Program-made: the position numbers and the translations under genes
Shown here: positions 31,701-43,700 of the stretch, piece after piece
Layout of the letters: each line of letters starts with the position of its first letter
Position numbering within the stretch: position 1 is the first letter of the stretch
Assembly: GCA_050084985.1 (NCBI GenBank)
Contig: JBITNC010000001.1
Coordinates: forward strand, 15,686,001 to 15,750,000
Length of the DNA: 64,000 nucleotides
Direction of reading: 5' to 3'
Source: Nageia nagi
Lineage: Eukaryota > Pinophyta
The notes under the pieces: generated by a model
What the model was told of the DNA's origin: nothing
Database searches by the model: none
What the model saw: only the letters and a program-made list of their open reading frames with translations

Positions 31701-34700
31701 TGAACACTTAAGAGGGACAGAAAATTAAAACAAATCTCTTACTACTTTAAAGATGCAGATTATCAATGTAAACTTGACGATAAGATTCAAGACTCATGCT
31801 CGGCTTATGACATACAGAAAATCAGCAAAGGAGACTTTCATGCATCATGTATTACTTAAAAGTGACTTTCATTTCTTGGAAGTTGTTTCAGTATATTTAA
31901 CAAAGAGACATTACATACATGGCTACTCATTCTATTTCCATGATTGCTTTAGCCGAGAGAAACAATCCATGACTATACTATGTGACTTACTAAATTCCTT
32001 ATACTTGAACATTTAATCAATGAATAGAATGCTGGTGAATTTTCTATTTCTGACAATTGTTCATGGCCATAGTTTGTGATTTACTGAATGCTGATCTCAT
32101 AATCCATAGAGTTATCCTTATAGGATGACCTAGGTTGTGAGGAGGCAATACCTTGTGCTAGTTACGTAAAGATTTGTTCTGCAGTAATAGTGCTAGCATG
32201 TCATTGACAGAAATCCACATCTTGAAAGTTTACAAACACGATATATGTGAGATGATCATTTTGCTTCCATGATTGATACCAATTGCATCCCTTCTTGATC
32301 ATGCCAACCAGATCCAAAAATTCTGTTTGGTCTGTTCACTGTAGGTATTGATAGCGCTGTTCCCGCACAACACGCCCCAGAATTTTGGAATTTTGAGGGC
32401 CCTCTTTGGGCCAGAGCAATGGAGAGAGTCACTTTGAAGGCATGGGATGAGAAATTTTTGAGGCCGTATTGGAGACTAGAAATGTGGGAAAGTGTCAAGA
32501 TCCAAACCGAGACCACTTTCTGAGAACAAAGGAGCAAATTTGTATCATCTTGGGGTTTACAGAGGTCAAGGGGTGAATTCACACCGTATTTGTTCATGAC
32601 AATTCGTGCTATTCCTATTTTTACCAAGATTGGGACATCCTTACTTCAAGAGAGTTTGTGATTCCATCCTCCACAAGCCTTGGATTGCTGATTTCTCTTC
32701 AGGAACAAATAGATGTTATGTTCCTAAATTATTTTTATTCCAAAAATAGCAATCAAAACACAAAGATGCACCAATTAAGATGAGATGTACAAAATATAAC
32801 TCAAAAGATGCTCAAATATGGATCCAAAAAAATTGTCCAAGTGTGCCATAAGACTGGACGTCTCAATAAACACACAATATTTCACTAAAAATGGCCCAAA
32901 GGGCTAGACATTTGGCTTATATGACCAAATCGACAACTCCACAAGCTCACTATGCACCAAGAAGGTTGACGTCATACATCTAGGGCTTCAAACCCGCAAA
33001 TATGGATGTTGGAATGGTAACAACACTCTCTTAGACTTGGACACTCCACCAAAGGGCTCTTCTCATGCCTAGAACCAAAGGAGAAGTGATGCCTCGGAAT
33101 GCCACCAGATGGGACTAAGGGTTTTCATCCTTAGACCTAGATCTAGCAGGGTGCCCTTCCTACTAAACCCTTCCTTGATGGATTTTCGTCCAACAAGAGG
33201 AATAGAGATGACTCCACACGAAACTCGCAAGTAGAAGATGTCAAATATATCAAAAGATGCCTCCTCAATGTTGCGCTAGCCCATTACATAGATGGTGCCT
33301 CACTTTGGATGCCTAGATCTCACCTAGTGTAATGTCCCCATCTTTGGGAGTTTCTCTTATTTATGTTTTTCTGGAATTTCATCTTCCATGAGTCAAGAAT
33401 TGTCTATTTACCTTTAGAAATGGATAGTACATCTCATGCCAAATATTTTGATAGGTTATACGACCAATTTTTGGCAAGAAACGAGGTAGATATGGACTTT
33501 AGAAAATTCACCCCTGATACCAATTTCTACTATTGCACACACGAGGACCCACTTTATTAATATTGTATTTAGTGTCTTATGCGACACTTAACATTAATGG
33601 TCTGGCCCTATGAGGAGTATTAGGTGTGAATTCTATGTAGATTAGGAGTCTTTGTTATTTTATAATAAAAGTGGGTGATGTTTTGTAATAAGGAAATATA
33701 TTATTCCTTTATTGCCCAACGTCTAGCTTATGAGTTATTTATATTTCTAGGTTGGGTCGGCCAAGCACAAATTAGAATTGGACTTCTCCTAGCTCACTAT
33801 AAAAGGGAAGTGAGCACCTCATTTGAAGACATCATAATTTGGCATTTGATCTTTGATCTTTAGGAGTTGGGGCTGTTCCCCTCTCTTCCTTCTAAGAGCT
33901 AGGGCTGCTTCCTAGCCTAGAAGTTGCATATTTGCAATTACCTACATTTGGAGAGCTTGCACCAACATTGGAGGGCATCCTCGCCCTAGCACTAGACCTT
34001 GGGAGCCATCTTGAGACTTGCGCCAGCCATCCTAACTACTTGGAGTCTTGTGCTATCCTTTGGGATCCCTAGTTGCACATTTTGAAAGTCTTGGGCTATG
34101 CCTTAGAACTTGTTACAGTCTTGCGCTTATTATTGGTTATTATTCATGATATTTGGCTCTCATATTGCTCATCGAATGTGAATGAATGCTCTTCTACTAT
34201 TGTTGTACTGTTATCATTCATTGTGTATGGGAATGTATGCAAATTAGAATGTTTTGGTGGCATATTACTGTTATGTTACAAATCTGCAATTGTGCCCTAG
34301 CTTGTATGGTTTCGCATGTTGTATAAGCATTATTACTTTATAGATAAGATTTGGTTACTATTATAATAATTCAGTCTTGGGAGCATTATTGGATGATTGT
34401 TGACCATTTTTAGTTGTACCCTAATTTGTGAATGAATGCGGAATTGGATTGAGTATGTTGTGCATGTTTAGCTTAAGCCCTAGAAGGATACATTACACCT
34501 AGGAGTCATCAAGAATGTGTCGCCTTAATTCAAATGCATAGATTAGCCTTGTAATCATGCCTTGGGATCTCAACTATCAAATATAGCATCACCTAATCAT
34601 GCCTATCTAGGGAGACGTCCCACATTGGGTCTCACAACTGGTCACTTGGACTTACAAGTCTCCTATCCTAGGTTACAAACATGACTAAGAATACATCAAG

Positions 34701-37700
34701 TGACTATTAAATACTCCTAACTATCAAATCACTCCTAAATTACATCAAGTCATGTTTAGATGCTCCCTAATGGGAAGCATCAAGCCTCAAGTGGACCCCA
34801 TGGGTCTTTACAAGAAAGAAAAAGGAACGGGAATAAATCTGGATTATTACAATGGAGCATCTCTTGCCAATTGTTTTGACAGGTCACATGACAAGGTTTC
34901 GTCAAAAAATGAGGAAGATATGGTCTTTTGAAATTTGCGCCCGAAGCTAGATTTCTACTATTGCAGGCACGGATCTTCACAATTATAATATTTATTTTTG
35001 GCCATTTGGAATGAGACATCCCTCTCCTAGGGATGTGTGATTGCACTTAATGTAGTAGGAGTGAATTAAATCTAATTAGGTGTCTTTTATTATTTTATTT
35101 TAGCATGGGCCATATTTTGTAACTTGGGATCGAATTTGTCTCCCCAAGGCTTGGTGCCTATCTAGGATAGGTTTATTTTATTTCTAGGATTCATTTAATA
35201 TTATGTTACTGGGTTGGGTTGGCCAACCAAAGAAAAGCAATGTAATCTCTCCAAGTGCTCTATATAAGGAGGATGAGCGCTTCACTTGAGGACACCTTAT
35301 GCTATCTTCTATCAATCAAATCTTCCTATTGGCAAACCCTTGGAGTGTGTAGTTGGATCATTTTGTACATCCAATTCCTCCTGCAAATGGAAACCTATTG
35401 GAGAGCTCAGATAGAAGCCCTGGTGCTTCTCCACCTTATTTAGAAAACCAATAGTTGGAAGCCCTGGAGCCGTAGCTACTTCAAATAAAAAATATTGTTC
35501 GTGGAAGTTAGTCTAGTGTCCCAATCCTAAGTTGAAGACAAGATCCTAGAATCCCATCTTTAGCCTTAGAGTGAGACATTTAGTTGAGAAGCAATTTTCA
35601 AATCCAAAAAGTGGTGTTTGAAGCCCTTGGCGGAACATCACCCCCTTCTTGGCCTAATTTCAGCTTTTCAAGGTCATTTCTTGGTTAATAAAAATAATGT
35701 GAGCATATTTACCCTTGTTGCCTATTTTTGTGTCGTCTTGAGCATTATTTCGAATTTATCTTGAGCTTTATGATTGGACACATGCTTGGAATGAATAATT
35801 AATTTATTTTTGGTAATTTTGAGTATTTTGCTTAATTTTCTAAGTTTGGAGTGAAAAGGATTAGTTAGGAATTGCCATAATTTTTAAGAATCTTGATGCC
35901 CTTAATTTGGGACATTTCATCTTAAAACTTGTAAGACTCCAAAATGGTGTGATTGACTCTTAGGCAGACCAAATTGGAGTATTAAAAGGATTAAGGTCTC
36001 AAATACATGCAAAAGAGGGAGTCACATCATTGAGTGCTTAAATAGTGTAAGACATCAAAGACATGCAACTTCATCTCATGTGCACCCTCTTTGAGCCTTA
36101 AATGGCCAACCAATAAGATGATGACATTTGTCCAAGGTGGCATGAAGGGTATAAAAAGGAGTCCAAGCTTTCCATTTTACACATCACTCATACCATCTCT
36201 CTCTAGTCGCATCAAACCGGAGCCTTAGAAGAGTTAAGAGGTCAAAAGCATGCAACTAGCTTAAGATCCTCTTGGCATGTGACTTCATCCCATGCGCACC
36301 CTCTTTGAGCCTTAAATGGCCAACCAGCTCAACCGATGGGAAGATGACACCTGTCCTAAACACTCCAAGTGGCCAAAATGGGCTATAAATATCAAGTTTA
36401 GACCTTCATTTGCACCTCACAATGCTCTTCCTAAATTCACATCATTTTTAGAGCATAGGATTGGTAAGACTCCAAAAGCATGCAACTCCCTCACAAGCAC
36501 TATATCTGACTTTGGGATGCAAGCTTTTCACTTTTTGCATACAAGTCCTCTATGGTTGGTTGTTTCCCTATTGATTTCTCTTCTTCTACCTCTCTATGCC
36601 CTTTCTCCTTGAGAGATAGTGTACACACCTTACAGGGTTCTTTTCCTGAATCTGGGGCTCTAAGAGAACTCCTGGTAATCCTCACATTTAAAGTGATAAT
36701 GAATCTACTTTTTATCATATTTGTCCTCCTCATCTCCAGGACTGTGAGAGGCAATTGGTCATTAAAATATCTTCAACTTATTTATCTCTCTTCTTTCTAT
36801 CATTTGGCAAGTCACATGAACTTTATATGTCTTGCCCAATTCCCAATACCTCCAAATGGGGACCTGACCTGTCCAATCCCATCTTTGACAAATTCAAAAT
36901 TTCTTCCTCCAAGAGTGTAAAAGACACCCTACTTTCTTTTTTTCTAAATGCTGAATGTGAGGGTTTGGAATATAATACAATGATGCAAGAATATATAAAA
37001 CATGCAATATTGCTTAGGGAAAATAAACACCAAAATACTTGATATTTGAAAATACCCAGAAGCTGGAAATTACTTCAGATTTATTACAGAGTTTGGACAG
37101 TGAAAAGATAATGAAACTAACAATGCCCAGAAGGTAGATCCAAGTGATCTAAGAAGATCTGATACCTTGTCATGTGGGAGATGTGTCTTTCAAGGTAGTA
37201 TGACCAGATCTGTAAATCTCCTGCAGTGACTTCAAACACACCAAAAACTATGCCACAACACAATGAAAATTAAGGAAAACCAGATTTGGGAAATAATGTA
37301 AGAGCAATTGTACTTTCTGAATGAAAATACCAACACCAGTTAGGATCAATATCTCACCACCAAAACGAGTAAGATTGAAGAGGCCTTTTGTCTTCCACAA
37401 CTCCAACAATCAAACCCTGGAAGCGAATTTCCAGCAGCATCTCCTTTAAATTGTCATTTTTCAAAATGTTTGAAATGAGAGCCCAAATGCCAATATATAT
37501 AGTTTGGAAGGAAATTAGGGCATTTGGAATATAAAAATATTTTATTTTCCTTCAACAAGTCCCTTCATAGCCTAGGAGTCCACTTTAGGGGTCAATAACT
37601 TCATTTTATGAGATTAAAGTCACTTAAGTGAAATAAAGCCACTTTAGCAAGCTTAAGCGAAATATTAGAAATATTTGCTCATTTCTTCCATAAACGCTCA

Positions 37701-40700
37701 AACCTTTGAAAACAAAGATAATACTGCATCAAGACTGAAAAAGCTGCACAAATGTTGGATGTCCAGAAATAGAAAATGCTAAAGATAGCACTTACTAAAA
37801 GTATCATAGGATCCGAAAATGCTTGAAATTGAAAACAAGGGGCTCCCTAACCACTTTCGCATAGCCTACAGGACCCAAGAATAGGCTAATGGGAAACCAT
37901 GTTGACTAAGTGTGAGAAGGGGACATTACAAGGAGCACAGGGAAAATGGATGAAACAAACTTCATGTCCTTTTTGAAGAAGTATGTTTTCTTCATCTCCT
38001 TATCTCTTTGGATCTCTCCTTCAGCATGTGATGATCCAAACAGGATCTCCAACAAATATCAACAAATTCAATTACAATCAATCAAACTAGGGCATCTAAT
38101 TGACAGTACACAAACCCTAATATGCCAACGTTGGATTCCCACATGCATATAAACACCTCACAATGCCAATGATGGACCAAAAACACAATATACAACATAA
38201 TAATACTCAATGCATGCACATAATGAACAGTATGAACACAACGTTGAGATCCAAATGAGCCCACGGATTGTATTATGATCAACAATGAAGTACAATACAA
38301 AATATGCCCAAAGGGTTGATGTCAGCCTCCTGGGAGCTGCACAATGACTCTCATGAAACTGCTGGACGAACTATGGGACAAGAGCGCCTCCTCACAATAT
38401 GACTCCTCCCCATTGAAATGGGCCCTCCTGAGATCTGGATAACCACTTGTGTGGTAGAGACTCCGCCTCGGATCCACCAGATGGGCAATGGTGCTCCATA
38501 AATTGCTATAGATTGTCAGGTTCCCTGTGCCTGTCAACCCTTTTAGGTGCTCCACCTAAGGAATATCCTTAGTGCTCCACTGAGGTTGTGTCCATCAAAC
38601 AATGTATGAGTGTAAGAGTAATAATAATCAATTGGTAATTATCAATGAGGCCCTTATGTCTATTTATACTTTACATCATGTTCAATTCTCACCTCGAAAT
38701 CATCCCAAATCCATCTAATCCAACGTTGGGGTCAAAGAGGTCAACCATGCCAACGTGGGGGTCATAATGGCCTAGTGTGCCAACGTGGGGGTCATGAAGG
38801 CCCATTAAGCTTACGTGCGGGTCCTGGAGTGCCCAAGTGCCAACGTGGGGGTGTGGGGCCCTCCCTAATGTTGTGCAAGCATGCTAGTGTCTATCCAATC
38901 CATAATTGCATCAATACACCTTGGGATTCCCACAATTCGGGATCTCCAACACAATATAAACCTATCTTGCTACTCAAGAGGGAGACATCCCATTTGGGGC
39001 TCACAGTGGGATCCACAGGACCCATAAAACTCCTATAATGAGTTTACAACAATAAACTATAAAGCACATGAAATACATATAATACAAGGTGACCCAACGG
39101 GTCCCATTATAGATTCAAGGGGATGTCACAAAGCCTCCCCTCCTAAGATTGCTTGCCCTCAAGCAACTCAATGATGGATGTGCAAGTATGGCCTCTCCTT
39201 CCCACCTTGAGTATTCTACCGATAGATCCTTCTATTTGATGAGGTACTCTCGAATCTGCTTGGAGCTCAACTCCTTGAATTTGGTCTCCAACACTCTCTC
39301 TGGAATCAGAACTAACCGTCCCTCATCATCAAGTGGGGGCAGAATCATGGATGAAGCGTCCTGTTGTCCCAAGGCCTTCTTCAAGAGTGAAATGTGGGAG
39401 GTGTTATGTATCTTGCTCCCCTCGGGTAGTTCTAACTCGTAAGCCACCTCTCCCACCTTGTGCAAGACCTTATAGGAATCGAAGAATTTGGGGTGCAACT
39501 TCTCTGCCTTTCATTTCTTGAGTGACGATTGTTTGAATGACTGCAATCGTAAGTACACCATTTCTCCCACCTCGAAACAATTCTCGGTCCTATACTGATC
39601 ATAGTATTTCTTCTGATGATTTTGAGCTATTTGCAAATTCTCCTTCAGTACCCTCATGATGTCTTGATCCTCCTGCAAGAAATTGTTAGCCATGGGTGCT
39701 CTTCCTTCATAAAAAATCATAGCTATAAAGTTAGGAGGATCATAACCATATAAAGCATGGAAAGGAGACATCTTAATGGACATATGATAAGTGGTATTGT
39801 AGCAATACTCCCCAACGTGGAGCCACCTGACCCATGTCAGCTGCTACCCTGTCACATAGTGTCTTAGGTATCCTTCTACCCACTTATTGACGATCTCAGT
39901 CTACCCATCTGTTTGCGGGTGGTAATTGGTGCTAGGAGTGAGGTCTTTTCCACTCAATCGAAACAACTCCTGCCAGAACACACTCATGAATTTACTATCC
40001 CGATCACTTACTATTCTCTTCGGTAACCCATGCAACTTGAAGATCTCCCTGAAGAATAGATCAGCTATCTGTGCAACCGTATGAGTGGTGGTGACAACAA
40101 GAAAATGGGCAAATTTGGTGAGCCTATCCACCACGACTAGAATGCTATCCTTTCCTTGGGCTTTAGGCAAACCTGTGATGAAGTCCATGGAGATGTTTTC
40201 CCATTTCTGATGGGGAATGGGCAACGGATGAAGTAGTCCTCCTAGCTTCGTGTGTTCCTCCTTCTCTTGACATTGTGTACACTCCCGAACATTCCTCAAG
40301 ACGTCTTGCTTGAGTCCCTCTCTTTTACAGCCTGATAAGTCTTTGTGATGCCCGGGTGCCCCACGACAGTGGTGTTGTGGAGTATATGCAACACCTTCTT
40401 CCTTACCTTAGACATGGGTGTTAAGTAGATTCGGCTTCTCTTTAGGATCAACCCCTCCTTAACTAAATACCTCCTATTCTTCACTGACCACTAAGGATTC
40501 CAGAAGCAAACTCATCTTGAGCATACTCATCCATGACGTCCTTCTTCCATTCACTAGCAATGGAGGAGAGGGAGTAGAAAGAGGGATTCCTGGATAGTGC
40601 GTTGGCTGTTGTATTCTTCTTTCCTTTGACATATTGGATCTCAAAATCAAACGATTGGAGTTTGCTCACCCATCCTTGCTGCTTCTCATTCAATTCTACC

Positions 40701-43700
40701 TGGCTGAGGAAATACTTCAGACTGTTGTGGTCACTTCGAATGATGAAGGGCCCACAAACCAAGTATTGCCTGAACTTCTCCAACGCATGCATAATAGCCA
40801 ACATCTCCTTGTCATACACACTGAACTTTTGCTCTACGTTAGAAAACTTCCTACTCTCAAATGCAATCGGCTGCCCATTCTGCATCAACACAACTCCTAT
40901 GCCCAACTTGGAAGCATCACACTCCATCGTGAAGGGGGCTGAGAAATTTGGTATGGCCAAACAGGGGCAAGTGCACATGAATGCCTTGAGTCTCTCGAAG
41001 ACCTCCTAAGCCTCACTACTCCAAATGAATGCATTCTTCTTGGTGAGCTGCGTGAGGGGGGCAGCTAAGCGGGAGAAGCCATTGATGAATCATCGGTAGT
41101 AGTTGCATAACCTTAAGAACCCTCTCAGCTGCGTGAGGGACATGGGGGCTGGCCATTCTTGAATGGTTGATATCTTCTGCTCATCCACTCACACCTCCTC
41201 ATGGCTGATGATGTGCCATAGGTACAATATCTCCATCATACCAAACTCACGTTTCAATAGTTTGGCGTAGAACGTCTGCTTCTGTAGTATCCTTAGGACA
41301 TGATCCAAGTGCTTGAGATGCTCCTCCCAAGTCCGGCTATAGATCTAAATATCATCGAAGAATACCAACACAAACTTCTATAATTGATCCCTGAAAACTT
41401 GATTCATGGTCGACTAGAATGTAGCTGGTGCGTTGGCCAATCCAAATGGCATCACCAAGAATTCAAAATGACCATAATGACACCAAAATGCCGTCTTGTG
41501 GACGTCCTCCTCCTTCATCCAGATTTGATGATACTCGAACCTCATATCGATCTTGGAAAAGTACTTCGCTCCGTGCAACTTGTCAATGAGGTTGTCCACC
41601 CTTGAGATCAGGTATTTGTTCTTGATTTTCTTCTTATTAAGTAGCCTGTAATCGATGCACATCCTAATTGTCCCATCCTTCTTCTTTACCAACACTACTA
41701 AAGAGAAAATGGGTTGAAACTAGGCCGAATGAATCCGATGTCAAGCATTTCCTTGATTGCTTTCTCGATCTCATCCTTGTATACTTTAGGATGTCTGTAA
41801 CGTGTGACCATGACTGGTTTGGCCCCAGTCTCCAACTCTACTACATTCTCAAACCCTAGGGATGGTGGTAGACCCTTAGGTATGTTTCCAAAAATGTCCA
41901 GATACTAATCCAAGATGCCTTGGATCTCAGACGGATGTTGCTTGGCCTCCCTAGTGTCCAACGTGGGGCCTCCTTTGGCCAAGGTGAAGATGCATGCCCA
42001 CTCAACGTCTTTCTTCCAGATGGTGGCATCCATAGTCCTTGTAATTTCCCAAAAATGAAATTACAGAACTACAAGTATAGAAAAAAATACAGAACTGAAA
42101 TATTACTCAAAAGACACCCAAAAATGAGTAATAACCAGCCAAGAGAATATATTAAAATATTGCAAGACAATACATGCCTGGAATAACCAAGGGCATCCAA
42201 AAAATAACATCAAAATGCAGATATAACACCCCCAAAATGCCACAATGGACACTAGGGCTGGAATTAGAGCAAATAACCCTCAAAAATGTGCCAACCAAGA
42301 CCCCAAACATGGAGCGTGAGCCTTGGGGAGGCTGAGTGTCACATCTAAACTGCAAAATTTACTACAAAACTAAAGGTAGAAGCTACCACCAATGCCACGA
42401 ATCTCCTTGGGACTATTTTTGTATTTTTGTGTTTTTAGGGCAATCACATCTTCAATGAAATTGCCAAAGATCCCAACCATGCACCTTCAATGCACTTTGG
42501 GCTGAGCAAGACCTTCAATTTTCACTCGAGGAAACTCAAGGGTTTCAGATTTCGATTTCAATAATATCAATAACATGCCCAAAATGGAGTGTTGCATCTC
42601 CTTCTATAGACTTCAACCCTAATTCTTGCATTGACCCCTCTAAGCTAAATAAAACACTGATTGGCTTTATTACAAATAAAAGTACTTAAAATAACTTTAG
42701 AATAACATAAAAGCTTATAATAATCCAACATTGCACTTTTAATTAGAAATCCGCTAAGTTAAGTGGATTTTCATGTGTGGGCGTGATATGGAAACTGGTC
42801 CCACTAGCGAACTTCAAGTAGCCATAACTCCTTCGATTCTTGTCCAAAAAGGGTCATGTGGCCACTTAAAACAAATGCCACGAGATGCTCTATCCAATTT
42901 TGAAGGTGCAACGACCATATCTGACTTGTAGAAGAAGAGATTTGTAGAAAATCCCAAATACAAGATATTCTCAAAAATAGGTTCCTTACAATCCTTGTTG
43001 ATACTACCTCCGTGATGGCCTCTAATTTGTGACTCGTAGCATTGAATTAGAGCTATCTTCCGTTTGGCCCTCTTCTTCCGATCTAGAGCAGTCTCCTCAC
43101 CATAATCCCCTCTTGGCTCAAACGTTGGGGTTGGAACTGGCTCAAACCCTCCAACATTGGTCTTCTACCAAGCACTCGTTCCATACCCTAGCAGATCCTG
43201 GTACACGTGGAAAGTGACATCTCTTTAAAATTCCTGGGTAGTTCCATGGTAGATCTGGAGCAAGATCTTGATCCTCGGTGGCGTTTTATGCAGTGGCTTA
43301 GATCTGGGTTGCCATGACTCTCCTCTCTTCTTGCTCATCCTTTCTGCATGCCGTTCCCCAAGGTACCAGATGAGCTTCTCTCTTTCCTCCGTTGGGATCT
43401 TCTCTTAAACCTCTGAAGCAATTGACGGAAAACCTTCGGCCCATATTCAGACTTCTTTACTGTGAGTGTCGATCTGACCTCCATTCCCTTAGGTGGCAAG
43501 ATCTTTGGCTCTGATACCACTTGTGATGATCCACACAGGATCTTTAACAAATATCAACAAATTCAATTACAATCAATCAAACTAGGGCATCTAATTGACA
43601 GTACACAAACCCTAATATGCTAATGTTGGATTCCCACATGCATATAAACACCTCACAATGCCAACGATGGGCCATAAACACAATATAAAACAAAATAATG

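Noticed and set aside
33328-37930. TGTAATGTCCCC at 33328 and its exact inverse GGGGACATTACA ending at 37930 as the two ends of one element
   Set aside because: The flanking bases differ (CCTAG versus AGGAG), and the interior contains unrelated LTR fragments and family A modules. Such ends are common to many plant LTRs.
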